From NCBI RefSeq assembly GCF_051020955.1, contig NW_027476859.1, forward strand, positions 1 to 64,000: a DNA stretch of 64,000 nt, written 5' to 3'. The translations under genes were made by a program, and so were the position numbers. The stretch comes from Megalopta genalis (lineage: Eukaryota > Arthropoda > Insecta > Hymenoptera > Halictidae). Positions within the stretch are counted from its first letter, which is position 1. The number at the start of each line of letters is the position of its first letter. The notes beneath the pieces were generated by a model. It saw only the letters and a program-made list of their open reading frames with translations. It did not search any database and was not told the origin of the DNA. Shown here in pieces: positions 12,247 to 25,790 of this stretch.

Positions 12247-13710
12247 GCTAATCATGTGTTTCGCATGGATTAGAAGCTAACTCGTTTGATTCGCCTGCAT
12301 TTGAAGCTATATCATTTATGTCGCAATTATTTGAAGCTAAATCATTTGTGTTGCATGGATTTGAAATTCATCCTTCTACTTCGCATTGATTTGAAGCTAA
12401 ATCAAGTTTATCGCATGGATTTTGAAGCTAACTCGTTTGATCGTCTGCATTTGAAGCTATATCACTTATATCCCAAGTGTTTGAAGCTAAATTATTTGTT
12501 AAGCATGGATTTGAAGGTAAACCTCCTACATCGCATTGATTTGAAGCTAAATCATGATTTTCGCATGGATCAGAAGCTAACACGTTTGTTTCGCCTGCAT
12601 TTGAAGCTTTATCATTTATATCGCAAATATTTGAAGCGAAATCATTTGTTAAGCATGGATTTGAAGGTAAACCTTCTACATCGCATTGATTTGAAGCTAA
12701 ATCATGAGTTTCGCATGGATTAGAAGCTAACTAGTTTGTTTCGCCTGCATTTGAAGGTATATCATTTATATCGCAAGTATTTGAAGCTAAATCATTTGTG
12801 TTCCACGGATTTGAAGCTAATCCTTCTACTTCGCATTGATTTGAAGCTAAATCAAGTTTATCGCATGGATTTTGAATCTAACTCGTTAGATCGTCTGCAT
12901 TTCAAGCTATATCACTTATATCCCAAGTGTTTGAAGCTTAATCATTTGTTGCGCATGGATTTGAAGGTGAACCTTCTACATCGCAATGATTTGAAGCTAA
13001 ATCATGAGTTTCGCATGGATTAGAAGCTAACTCGTTTGTTTCGCCTGCATTTGAAGCTATATCATTTATATCGCTAGTATTTGAAGCTAAATCATTTGTG
13101 TTGCATGGATTTGAAGCTCATCCTTCTACTTCGCATTGATTTGAATCTAAATCAAATTTATCGCGTGGATTATGTAGCTGACTCGTTTGATCGTCTGCAT
13201 TTGAAGCTATATCAATTATATCCCAAGTGTTTGAAGCTAAATTATTTGTTAAGCATGGATTTGAAGGTAAACCTTCCACATCGCATTGATTTGAAGCTAA
13301 ATCAAGTTTATCGCATGGATTTTTGAGCTAACTCGTTTGATCGCTTGCATTTGAAGCTATATCACATATATCACAAGTGTTTGAAGCTAAATCATTTGTT
13401 AAGCATGGATTTGAAGGTAAACCTTCTACATCGCATTGATTTGAAGCTAAATCATGGGTTTCGCATAGATATGAAGCTAACTCGTTTGTTTCGTCTGCAT
13501 TTGAAGCTGTATCACTTATACCGCAAGTATCTGGACCTAAATCATTTGTTTCGCATGGATTGGAAGCTAAGCCTTCTACTTCGCATTGATTTGAAGCTAA
13601 ATCAAGTTTATCGCATGGATTAGAAGCTAACACGTTTGTTTCGCCTGCATTTGAAGCTATATCATTTATATCGCAAGTATCTGAAGCTAAATCATTTGTT
13701 AAGCATGGAT

Positions 13711-15190
13711 TTGAAGGTATACCTTCTACATCGCATTGATTTGAAGCTAAATCATGTGTTTCGCATAGATATGAAGCTATCTCGTTTGTTTCGTCTGCAT
13801 TTGAAGCTGTATCATTTATACCGCAAGTATCTGAACCTAAATCATTTGTTTCGCATGGATTTGAAGCTAAGCCTTCTACTTGGCATTGATTTGAAGCTAA
13901 ATCAAGTTTATCGCATGGATTTTGAAGCTAACTCGTTTGATCGTCTGCATTTGAAGCTTTTTCACTTATATCCCAAGTGTTTGAAGCTAAATCATTTGTT
14001 AAGCATCGATTTGAAGGTAAACCTTCCACATCGCATTGATTTGAAGCTAAATCATGAGTTTCGCATGGATTAGAAGCTAACTCGTTTGTTTCGCCTGCAT
14101 TTAAAGCTATATCATTTATGTCGCAAGTATTTGAAGCTAAATCATTTGTGTTGCATGGATTTGAAGCTCATCCTTCTACTTCGCATTGATTTGAAGCTAA
14201 ATCAAGTTTATCGCATGGATTTTGAAGCTAACTCGTTTGATCGTCTGCATTTGAAGCTATATCACTTATATCCCAAGTGTTTGAAGCTAAATTATTTGTT
14301 AAGCATGGATTTGAAGGTAAACCTCCTACATCGCATTGGTTTGAAGCTAAATCATGAGTTTCGCATGGATCAGAAGCTAACACGTTTGTTTCGCCTGCAT
14401 ATGAAGCTTTATCATTTATATCGCAAATATTTGAAGCGAAATCATTTGTTAAGCATGGATTTGAAGCTAAGCCTTCTACTTTGCATTGATTTGAAGCTAA
14501 ATCAAGTTTATCGCATGGATTTTGAAGCTAACTCGTTTGATCGTCTGCATTTGAAGCTTTTTCACTTATATCCCAAGTGTTTGAAGCTAAATCATTTGTT
14601 AAGCATTGATTTGAAGGTAAACCTTCTACATCGCATTGATTTGAAGCTAAATCATGGCTTTCGCATAGATATGAAGCTAACTCGTTTGTTTCGTCTGCAT
14701 TTGAAGCTGTATCACTTATACCGAAAGTATCTGGACCTAAATCATTTGTTTCGCATGGATTGGAAGCTAAGCCTTCTACTTCGCATTGATTTGAAGCTAA
14801 ATCATGTTTATCGCATGGATTTTGAAGCTAACTCGTTTGATCGTCTGCATTTCAAGCTATATCACTTATATCCCAACTGTTTGAAGCTAAATCATTTGTT
14901 GCGCATGGATTTGAAGGTGAACCTTCTACATCGCATTGATTTGAAGCTAAATCATGAGTTTCGCATGGATTAGAAGCTAACTCGTTTGTTTCGCCTGCAT
15001 TTGAAGCTATATCATTTATATCGCTAGTATTTGAAGCTAAATCATTTGTGTTGCATGGATTTGAAGCTCATCCTTCTACTTCGCATTGATTTGAAGCTAA
15101 ATCAAGTTTATCGTATGGATTTTGAATCTAACTCGTTTGATCGTCTGCATTTGATGCCATATCACTTATATCCCAAGTGTTTGAAGCTAA
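13711..15190. repeat. ~1.48 kb segmental copy, partner of 15,511-16,990
   Basis: The block recurs at an offset of exactly 1,800 bp (six 300 bp units) with only a few substitutions that I noticed, for example TGGCATTG against TTGCATTG at 13,881/15,681 and TCCCAAGTG against TCCCGAGTG near 14,571/16,371. The two copies are separated by about 320 bp, which has its own close match near 13,320-13,510 at an offset of 1,950 bp. Confidence 0.8.
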
Positions 15191-15510
15191 ATTATTTGTT
15201 AAGCATGGATTTGAAGGTAAACCTTCCACATCGCATTGATTTGAAGCTAAATCAAGTTTATCGCATGGATTATTGAGCTAACTCGTTTGATCGCTTGCAT
15301 TTGAAGCTATATCACATATATCACAAGTGTTTGAAGCTAAATCATTTGTTAAGCATGGATTTGAAGGTAAACCTTCTACATCGCATTGATTTGAAGCTAA
15401 ATCATGGGTTTCGCATAGATATGAAGCTAACTCGTTTGTTTCGTCTGCATTTGAAGCTGTATCACTTATACCGCAAGTATCTGGACCTAAATCATTTGTT
15501 TCGCATGGAT

Positions 15511-16990
15511 TTGAAGGTATACCTTCTACATCGCATTGATTTGAAGCTAAATCATGTGTTTCGCATAGATATGAAGCTATCTCGTTTGTTTCGTCTGCAT
15601 TTGAAGCTGTATCATTTATACCGCAAGTATCTGAACCTAAATCATTTGTTTCGCATGGATTTGAAGCTAAGCCTTCTACTTTGCATTGATTTGAAGCTAA
15701 ATCAAGTTTATCGCATGGATTTTGAAGCTAACTCGTTTGATCGTCTGCATTTGAAGCTTTTTCACTTATATCCCAAGTGTTTGAAGCTAAATCATTTGTT
15801 AAGCATCGATTTGAAGGTAAACCTTCCACATCGCATTGATTTGAAGCTAAATCATGAGTTTCGCATGGATTAGAAGCTAACTCGTTTGTTTCGCCTGCAT
15901 TTAAAGCTATATCATTTATGTCGCAAGTATTTGAAGCTAAATCATTTGTGTTGCATGGATTTGAAGCTCATCCTTCTACTTCGCATTGATTTGAAGCTAA
16001 ATCAAGTTTATCGCATGGATTTTGAAGCTAACTCGTTTGATCGTCTGCATTTGAAGCTATATCACTTATATCCCAAGTGTTTGAAGCTAAATTATTTGTT
16101 AAGCATGGATTTGAAGGTAAACCTCCTACATCGCATTGGTTTGAAGCTAAATCATGAGTTTCGCATGGATCAGAAGCTAACACGTTTGTTTCGCCTGCAT
16201 TTGAAGCTTTATCATTTATATCGCAAATATTTGAAGCGAAATCATTTGTTAAGCATGGATTTGAAGCTAAGCCTTCTACTTTGCATTGATTTGAAGCTAA
16301 ATCAAGTTTATCGCATGGATTTTGAAGCTAACTCGTTTGATCGTCTGCATTTGAAGCTTTTTCACTTATATCCCGAGTGTTTGAAGCTAAATCATTTGTT
16401 AAGCATTGATTTGAAGGTAAACCTTCTACATCGCATTGATTTGAAGCTAAATCATGGCTTTCGCATAGATATGAAGCTAACTCGTTTGTTTCGTCTGCAT
16501 TTGAAGCTGTATCACTTATACCGAAAGTATCTGGACCTAAATCATTTGTTTCGCATGGATTGGAAGCTAAGCCTTCTACTTCGCATTGATTTGAAGCTAA
16601 ATCATGTTTATCGCATGGATTTTGAAGCTAACTCGTTTGATCGTCTGCATTTCAAGCTATATCACTTATATCCCAACTGTTTGAAGCTAAATCATTTGTT
16701 GCGCATGGATTTGAAGGTGAACCTTCTACATCGCATTGATTTGAAGCTAAATCATGAGTTTCGCATGGATTAGAAGCTAACTCGTTTGTTTCGCCTGCAT
16801 TTGAAGCTATATCATTTATATCGCTAGTATTTGAAGCTAAATCATTTGTGTTGCATGGATTTGAAGCTCATCCTTCTACTTCGCATTGATTTGAAGCTAA
16901 ATCAAGTTTATCGTATGGATTTTGAATCTAACTCGTTTGATCGTCTGCATTTGATGCCATATCACTTATATCCCAAGTGTTTGAAGCTAA
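15511..16990. repeat. ~1.48 kb segmental copy, partner of 13,711-15,190
   Basis: Second member of the 1,800 bp offset pair. Homology starts at a D-to-E junction (GAAGGTATACCTTC in both) and is lost where the right copy changes to AATCATTTTTTAAGC near 16,990. Confidence 0.8.
15877..16176. repeat. Reference copy of the 300 bp higher-order repeat
   Basis: Monomers are B 15,877-15,906, C 15,907-15,936, D 15,937-15,966, E 15,967-15,996, A' 15,997-16,027 (31 bp), B' 16,028-16,056 (29 bp), C' 16,057-16,086, D' 16,087-16,116, E' 16,117-16,146 and A 16,147-16,176. The - frame stop created by the shortened B' is the TAG complementary to 16,028-16,030. In this copy A ends GATCAGAAG, so it lacks the + strand TAG that most copies carry. 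Confidence 0.85.
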
Positions 16991-19424
16991 ATCATTTTTT
17001 AAGCATGGATTTGAAGGTAAACCTTCTACATCGCATTGATTTGAAGCTAAATCATGAGTTTCGCATGGATTAGAAGCTAACACGTATGTTTCGCCTGCAT
17101 TTGAAGCTATATCATTCATATCGCAAGTATTTGAAGCTAAATCATTTGTTAAGCATGGATTTGAAGGTAAACCTTCTACATCGCATTGATTTGAAGCTAA
17201 ATCATGGGTTTTGCATAGATATGAAGCTAACTCGTTTGTTTCGTCTGCATTTGAAGCTGTATCACTTATACCGCAAGTATCTGGAACTAAATCATTTGTT
17301 CCGCATGGATTGGAAGCTAAGCCTTCTACTTCGCATTGATTTGAAGCTAAATCAAGTTTATCGCATGGATTTTGATGCTAACTCGTTTGATCGTCTGCAT
17401 TTCAAGCTATATCACTTATGTCCCAAGTGTTTGAAGCTAAATTATTTGTTAAGCATGGATTTGAAGGTAAACCTCCTACATCGCATTGATTTGAAGCTAA
17501 TCATGAGTTTCGCATGGATTAGAAGCTAACACGTTTGTTTCGCCTGCATTTGAAGCTATATCATTTATATCACAAGTATTTGAAGCGGAATCATTTGTTA
17601 AGCATGGATTTGAAGGTAAACCTTCCACATCGCATTGATTTGAAGCTAAATCATGAGTTTCGCATGGATTAGAAGCCAACTCGTTTGTTTCACCTGCATT
17701 TGAAGCTATATCATTTATATTGCAAGTATTTGTAGCTAAATCATTTGTGTTCCACGGATTTGAAGCTAATCCTTCTACTTCGCATTGATTTGAAGCTAAA
17801 TCAAGTTTATCGCATGGATTTTGAAGCTAAATCGTTTGATCGTCTGCATTTGATGCCATATCACTTATATCCCAAGTGTTTGAAGCTAAATCATTTGTTA
17901 AGCATGGATTTGAAGGTAAACCTTCTACATCGCATTGATTTGAAGCTAAATCATGAGTTTCGCATGGATTAGAAGCTAACACGTCTGTTTCGCCTGCATT
18001 TGAAGCTATATCATTCATATCGCAAGTATTTGAAGCTAAATCATTTGTTAAGCATGGATTTGAAGGTAAACCTTCTACATCGCATTGATTTGAAGCAAAA
18101 TCATGGGTTTCGCATAGATATGAAGCTAACTCGTTCGTATCGTCTGCATTTGAAGCTGTATCACTTATGTCCCAAGTGTTTGAAGCTAAATTATTTGTTA
18201 AGCATGGATTTGAAGGTTAACCTCCTACATCGCATTGATTTGAAGCTAATCATGAGTTTCGCATGGATTAGAAGCTAACACGTTTGTTTCGCCTGCATTT
18301 GAAGCTATATCATTTATATCACAAGTATTTGAAGCGGAATCATTTGTTTCGCATGGATTGGAAGCTAAGCCTTCTACTTCGCATTGATTTGAAGCTAAAT
18401 CAAGTTTATCGCATGGATTTTGAAGCTAACTCGTTTGATCGTCTGCATTTCAAGCTATATCACTTATGTCCCAAGTGTTTGAAGCTAAATTATTTGTTAA
18501 GCATGGATTTGAAGGTTAACCTCCTACATCGCATTGATTTGAAGCTAATCATGAGTTTCGCATGGATTAGAAGCTAACACGTTTGTTTCGCCTGCATTTG
18601 AAGCTATATCATTTATATCACAAGTATTTGAAGCGGAATCATTTGTTAAGCATGGATTTGAAGGTAAACCTTCACATCGCATTGATTTGAAGCTAAATCA
18701 TGAGTTTCGCATGGATTAGAAGCAAACTCGTTTGTTTCGCCTGCATTTGAAGCTATATCATTTATATCGCAAGCATTTGAAGCTAAATCATTTGTGTTCC
18801 ACGGATTTGAAGCTAATCCTTCTACTTCGCATTGATTTGAAGCTAAATCAAGTTTATCGCATGGATTTTGAAGCTAAATCGTTTGATCGTCTGCATTTGA
18901 TGCCATATCACTTATATCCCAAGTGTTTGAAGCTAAATCATTTGTTAAGCATGGATTTGAAGGTAAACCTTCTACATCGCATTGATTTGAAGCTAAATCA
19001 TGAGTTTCGCATGGATTAGAAGCTAACACGTCTGTTTCGCCAGCATTTGAAGCTATATCATTCATATCGCAAGTATTTGAAGCTAAATCATTTGTTAAGC
19101 ATGGATTTGAAGGTAAACCTTCTACATCGCATTGATTTGAGGCAAAATCATGGGTTTCGCATAGATATGAAGCTAACTCGTTCGTATCGTCTGCATTTGA
19201 AGCTGTATCACTTATACCGCAAGTATCTGGACCTAAATCATTTGTTTCGCATGGATTGGAAGCTAAGCCTTCTACTTCGCATTGATTTGAAGCTAAATCA
19301 AGTTTATCGCATGGATTTTGAAGCTAACTCGTTTGATCGTATGCATTTCAAGCTATATCACTTATATCCCAACTGTTTGAAGCTAAATCATTTGTGTTGC
19401 ATGGATTTGAAGCTCATCCTTCTA

Positions 19425-20923
19425 CTTCGCATTGATTTGAAGCTAAATCAAGTTTATCGCATGGATTTTGAAGCTAACTCGTTTGATCGTCTGCATTTGA
19501 AGCTATATCACTTATGTCCCAAGTGTTTGTAGCTAAATTATTTGTTAAGCATGGATTTGAAGGTAAACCTCCTACATCGCATTGATTTGAAGCTAAATCA
19601 AGTTTATCGCATGGATTTTGAGGCTAACTCGTTTGATCGTCTGCATTTGAAGCTATATCATTTATATCGCAAGTATTTGAAGCTAAATCATTTGTTAAGC
19701 ATGGATTTGAAGGTAAACCTTCTACATCGCATTGATTTGAAGCTATATCATGTGTTTCGCATGGATTAGAAACTAACACGTATGTTTCGCCTGCATTTGA
19801 AGCTATATCATTCATATCGCAAGTATTTGAAGCTAAATCATTTGTTAAGCATGGATTTGAAGGTAAACCTTCTACATCGCATTGATTTGAAGCTAAATAA
19901 TGGGTTTCGCATAGATATGAAGCTAACTCGTTTGTTTCGTCTGCATTTGAAGCTGTATCACTTATACCGCAAGTATCTGGAACTAAATCATTTGTTCCGC
20001 ATGGATTGGAAGCTAAGCCTTCTACTTCGCATTGATTTGAAGCTAAATCAAGTTTATCGCATGGATTTTGAAGCTAAATCGTTTGATCGTCTGCATTTGA
20101 TGCCATATCACTTATATCCCAAGTGTTTGAAGCTAAATCATTTGTTAAGCATGGATTTGAAGGTAAACCTTCTACATCGCATTGATTTGAAGCTAAATCA
20201 TGAGTTTCGCATGGATTAGAAGCTAACACGTCTGTTTCGCCTGCATTTGAAGCTATATCATTCATATCTCAAGTATTTGAAGCTAAATCATTTGTTAAGC
20301 ATGGATTTGAAGGTAAACCTTCTACATCGCATTGATTTGAAGCAAAATCATGGGTTTCGCATAGATATGAAGCTAACTCGTTCGTATCGTCTGCATTTGA
20401 AGCTGTATCACTTATACCGCAAGTATCTGGACCTAAATCATTTGTTTCGCATGGATTGGAAGCTAAGCCTTCTACTTCGCATTGATTTGAAGCTAAATCA
20501 AGTTTATCGCATGGATTTTGAAGCTAACTCGTTTGATCGACTGCATTTCAAGCTATGTCACTTATGTCCCAAGTGTTTGAAGCTAAATTATTTGTTAAGC
20601 ATGGATTTGAAGGTAAACCTCCTACACCGCATTGATTTGAAGCTAATCATGAGTTTCGCATGGATTAGAAGCTAACACGTTTGTTTCGCCTGCATTTGAA
20701 GCTATATCATTTATATCACAAGTATTTGAAGCGGAATCATTTGTTAAGCATGGATTTGAAGGTAAACCTTCCACATCGCATTGATTTGAAGCTAAATCAT
20801 GAGTTTCGCATGGATTAGAAGCCAACTCGTTTGTTTCGCCTGCATTTGAAGCTATATCATTTATATCGCAAGTATTTGAAGCTAAATCATTTGTGTTCCA
20901 CGGATTTGAAGCTAATCGTTCTA
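19425..20923. repeat. 1,499 bp tandem duplication, copy 1
   Basis: The segment is followed directly by a near-identical copy at an offset of 1,499 bp. That is five 300 bp units minus one base, because both copies carry the one-base deletion GCTAATCATG (20,642 and 22,141). I noticed about four differences: AAATAATGGG against AAATCATGGG near 19,907, ATATCTCAAG against ATATCGCAAG near 20,266, GATCGACTG against GATCGTCTG near 20,537, and CTACACCGC against CTACATCGC near 20,624. Confidence 0.8.
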
Positions 20924-22422
20924 CTTCGCATTGATTTGAAGCTAAATCAAGTTTATCGCATGGATTTTGAAGCTAACTCGTTTGATCGTCTGCATTTGAA
21001 GCTATATCACTTATGTCCCAAGTGTTTGTAGCTAAATTATTTGTTAAGCATGGATTTGAAGGTAAACCTCCTACATCGCATTGATTTGAAGCTAAATCAA
21101 GTTTATCGCATGGATTTTGAGGCTAACTCGTTTGATCGTCTGCATTTGAAGCTATATCATTTATATCGCAAGTATTTGAAGCTAAATCATTTGTTAAGCA
21201 TGGATTTGAAGGTAAACCTTCTACATCGCATTGATTTGAAGCTATATCATGTGTTTCGCATGGATTAGAAACTAACACGTATGTTTCGCCTGCATTTGAA
21301 GCTATATCATTCATATCGCAAGTATTTGAAGCTAAATCATTTGTTAAGCATGGATTTGAAGGTAAACCTTCTACATCGCATTGATTTGAAGCTAAATCAT
21401 GGGTTTCGCATAGATATGAAGCTAACTCGTTTGTTTCGTCTGCATTTGAAGCTGTATCACTTATACCGCAAGTATCTGGAACTAAATCATTTGTTCCGCA
21501 TGGATTGGAAGCTAAGCCTTCTACTTCGCATTGATTTGAAGCTAAATCAAGTTTATCGCATGGATTTTGAAGCTAAATCGTTTGATCGTCTGCATTTGAT
21601 GCCATATCACTTATATCCCAAGTGTTTGAAGCTAAATCATTTGTTAAGCATGGATTTGAAGGTAAACCTTCTACATCGCATTGATTTGAAGCTAAATCAT
21701 GAGTTTCGCATGGATTAGAAGCTAACACGTCTGTTTCGCCTGCATTTGAAGCTATATCATTCATATCGCAAGTATTTGAAGCTAAATCATTTGTTAAGCA
21801 TGGATTTGAAGGTAAACCTTCTACATCGCATTGATTTGAAGCAAAATCATGGGTTTCGCATAGATATGAAGCTAACTCGTTCGTATCGTCTGCATTTGAA
21901 GCTGTATCACTTATACCGCAAGTATCTGGACCTAAATCATTTGTTTCGCATGGATTGGAAGCTAAGCCTTCTACTTCGCATTGATTTGAAGCTAAATCAA
22001 GTTTATCGCATGGATTTTGAAGCTAACTCGTTTGATCGTCTGCATTTCAAGCTATGTCACTTATGTCCCAAGTGTTTGAAGCTAAATTATTTGTTAAGCA
22101 TGGATTTGAAGGTAAACCTCCTACATCGCATTGATTTGAAGCTAATCATGAGTTTCGCATGGATTAGAAGCTAACACGTTTGTTTCGCCTGCATTTGAAG
22201 CTATATCATTTATATCACAAGTATTTGAAGCGGAATCATTTGTTAAGCATGGATTTGAAGGTAAACCTTCCACATCGCATTGATTTGAAGCTAAATCATG
22301 AGTTTCGCATGGATTAGAAGCCAACTCGTTTGTTTCGCCTGCATTTGAAGCTATATCATTTATATCGCAAGTATTTGAAGCTAAATCATTTGTGTTCCAC
22401 GGATTTGAAGCTAATCGTTCTA
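20924..22422. repeat. 1,499 bp tandem duplication, copy 2
   Basis: Direct repeat of 19,425-20,923. After about 22,470 it diverges and instead matches the units around 18,860 and 20,060, so the duplicated blocks overlap with further older copies of the same 300 bp units. Confidence 0.8.
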
Positions 22423-23975
22423 CTTCGCATTGATTTGAAGCTAAATCAAGTTTATCGCATGGATTTTGAAGCTAAATCGTTTGATCGTCTGCATTTGATG
22501 CCATATCACTTATATCCCAAGTGTTTGAAGCTAAATCATTTGTTAAGCATGGATTTGAAGGTAAACCTTCTACATCGCATTGATTTGAAGCTAAATCATG
22601 AGTTTCGCATGGATTAGAAGCTAACACGTCTGTTTCGCCTGCATTTGAAGCTATATCATTCATATCGCAAGTATTTGAAGCTAAATCATTTGTTAAGCAT
22701 GGATTTGAAGGTAAACCTTCTACATCGCATTGATTTGAAGCAAAATCATGGGTTTCGCATAGATATGAAGCTAACTCGTTCGTATCGTCTGCATTTGAAG
22801 CTGTATCACTTATACCGCAAGTATCTGGACCTAAATCATTTGTTTCGCATGGATTGGAAGCTAAGCCTTCTACTTCGCATTGATTTGAAGCTAAATCAAG
22901 TTTATCGCATGGATTTTGAAGCTAACTCGTTTGATCGTATGCATTTCAAGCTATATCACTTATATCCCAACTGTTTGAAGCTAAATCATTTGTGTTGCAT
23001 GGATTTGAAGCTCATCCTTCTACTTCGCATTGATTTGAAGCTAAATCAAGTTTATCGCATGGATTTTGAAGCTAACTCGTTTGATCGTCTGCATTTGAAG
23101 CTATATCACTTATGTCCCAAGTGTTTGTAGCTAAATTATTTGTTAAGCATGGATTTGAAGGTAAACCTCCTACATCGCATTGATTTGAAGCTAAATCATT
23201 AGTTTCGCATGGATTAGAATCTAACACGTTTGTTTCGCCTGCATTTGAAGCTATATCACTTATGTCCCAAGTGTTTGAAGCTAAATTATTTGTTAAGCAT
23301 GGATTTGAAGGTAAACCTCCTACATCGCATTGATTTGAAGCTAAATCATGAGTTTCGCATGGATTAGAATCTAACACGTTTGTTTCGCCTGCATTTGAAG
23401 CTATATCATTTATATCGCAAGTATTTGAAGCGAAATCATTTGTTAAGCATGGATTTGAAGGTAAACCTTCTACATCGCATTGATTTGAAGCTAAATCATG
23501 AGTTTCGCATGGATTAGAAGCTAACTCGTTTGTTTCGCCTGCATTTGAAGCTATATCATTTATATCGCAAGTATTTGAAGCTAAATCATTCGTGTTCCAC
23601 GGATTTGAAGCTAATCCTTCTACTTCGCATTGATTTGAAGCTAAATCAAGTTTATCGCATGGATTTTGAAGCTAACTCGTTTGATCGTCTGCATTTGATG
23701 CCATATCACTTATATCCCAAGTGTTTGAAGCTAAATCATTTGTTAAGCATGGATTTGAAGGTAAACCTTCTACATCGCATTGATTTGAAGCTAAATCATG
23801 TGTTTCGCATAGATATGAAGCTAACTCGTTTGCTTCGTCTGCATTTGAAGCTGTATCATTTATACCGCAAGTATCTGAACCTAAATCATTTGTTTCGCAT
23901 GGATTTGAAGCTAAGCCTTCTACTTCGCATTGATTTGAAGCTAAATCAGGTTTATCGCATGGATTTTGAAGCTAA

Positions 23976-25290
23976 CTGGTTTGATCGTCTGCATTTGAAG
24001 CTATATCATTTATATCGCAAGTATTTGAAGCTAAATCATTTGTTAAGCATGGATTTGAAGGTAAACCTTCTACATCGCATTGATTTGAAGCTATATCATG
24101 TGTTTCGCATAGATATGAAGCTAACTCGTTTGTTTCGTCTGCATTTGAAGCTGTATCACTTATACCGCAAGTATCTGAACCTAAATCATTTGTTTCGCAT
24201 GGATTGGAAGCTAAGCCTTCTACTTCGCATTGATTTGAAGCTAAATCAAGTTTATCGCATAGATTTTGAAGCTTACTCGTTTGATCGTCTGCATTTCAAG
24301 CTATATCACTTATATCCGAACTGTTTGAAGCTAAATCATTTGTTGCGCATGGATTTGAAGGTGAAACTTCTACATCGCATTGATTTGAAGCTAAATCATG
24401 AGTTTCGCATGGATTAGAAGCTAACACGTTTGTTTCGCCTGCAATTGAAGCTATATCATTCATATCGCAAGTATTCGAAGCTAAATCATTTGTTAAGCAT
24501 GGATTTGAAGGTAAACCTTCTACATCGCATTGATTTGAAGCAAAATCATGGGTTTCGCATAGATATGAAGCTAACTCGTTCGTATCGTCTGCATTTGAAG
24601 CTGTATCACTTATACCGCAAGTATCTGGACCTAAATCATTTGTTTCGCATGGATTGGAAGCTAAGCCTTCTACTTCGCATTGATTTGAAGCTAAATCAAG
24701 TTTATCGCATGGATTTTGAAGCTAACTGGTTTGATCGTCTGCATTTGAAGCTATATCATTTATATCGCAAGTATTTGAAGCTAAATCATTTGTTAAGCAT
24801 GGATTTGAAGGTAAACCTTCTACATCGCATTGATTTGAAGCTATATCATGTGTTTCGCATAGATATGAAGCTAACTCGTTTGTTTCGTCTGCATTTGAAG
24901 CTGTATCACTTATACCGCAAGTATCTGAACCTAAATCATTTGTTTCGCATGGATTGGAAGCTAAGCCTTCTACTTCGCATTGATTTGAAGCTAAATCAAG
25001 TTTATCGCATAGATTTTGAAGCTTACTCGTTTGATCGTCTGCATTTCAAGCTATATCACTTATATCCGAACTGTTTGAAGCTAAATCATTTGTTGCGCAT
25101 GGATTTGAAGGTGAAACTTCTACATCGCATTGATTTGAAGCTAAATCATGAGTTTCGCATGGATTAGAAGCTAACACGTTTGTTTCGCCTGCAATTGAAG
25201 CTATATCATTCATATCGCAAGTATTCGAAGCTAAATCATTTGTTAAGCATGGATTTGAAGGTAAACCTTCTACATCGCATTGATTTGAAG
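23976..25290. repeat. 750 bp tandem duplication
   Basis: 23,976-24,540 and 24,726-25,290 match at an offset of 750 bp (five 150 bp periods). They share rare variants: GCTAACTGGTTTGATCG, AGATTTTGAAGCTTACTCG, ATATCCGAACTG, GTGAAACTTC and CTGCAATTGAAGC. The sequence between the copies belongs to a different 300 bp unit, so this is an insertion-like duplication half a 300 bp period out of phase. Confidence 0.75.
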
Positions 25291-25790
25291 CTAAATCAAA
25301 TTTATCGCGTGGATTTTGAAGCTAACTCGTTTGATCGTCTGCATTTGAAGCTATATCACTTATGTCCCAAGTGTTTGAAGCTAAATTATTTGTTATGCAT
25401 GGATTTGAAGGTAAACCTTCTACATCGCATTGATTTGAAGCTAAATCATGAGTTTCGCATGGATTAGAAGCTAACTCGTTTGTTTCTTCTGCATTTGAAG
25501 CTATATCACTAATATCGCAAATGTCTGAAGCTAAATCACTTGTTTCGCGTGGACTTGAAGCCAACTCGTTTGATCGTCTGCATTTGAAGCAATATCACTT
25601 ATATCCCAAGTGTCTGAAGCTAAATCATTTGTTGCGCATGGATTTGAAGGTGAACCTTCTACATCGCATTTATTTGAAGCTAAATCATGAGTTTCGCATG
25701 GATTAGATGCTAACTCGTTTGTTTCGCCTGCATTTGAAGTTATATCATTTATATCGCAAGTATTTGAAGCTAAATCATTTGTGTTCCACG
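25285..25790. repeat. Segmental copy, partner of 27,323-27,828; first CACTTGTTTCGCGTGG cassette
   Basis: The pair is at an offset of 2,038 bp. Both contain a D monomer of the form AATCACTTGTTTCGCGTGG followed by ACTTGAAGCCAACTCG, the first appearance of this cassette in the window. It becomes common only after ~33 kb. Between the two copies, 25,790-27,320 is ordinary 300 bp HOR sequence with one-base losses such as AAGCTATTCATTTATATC. Confidence 0.7.
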
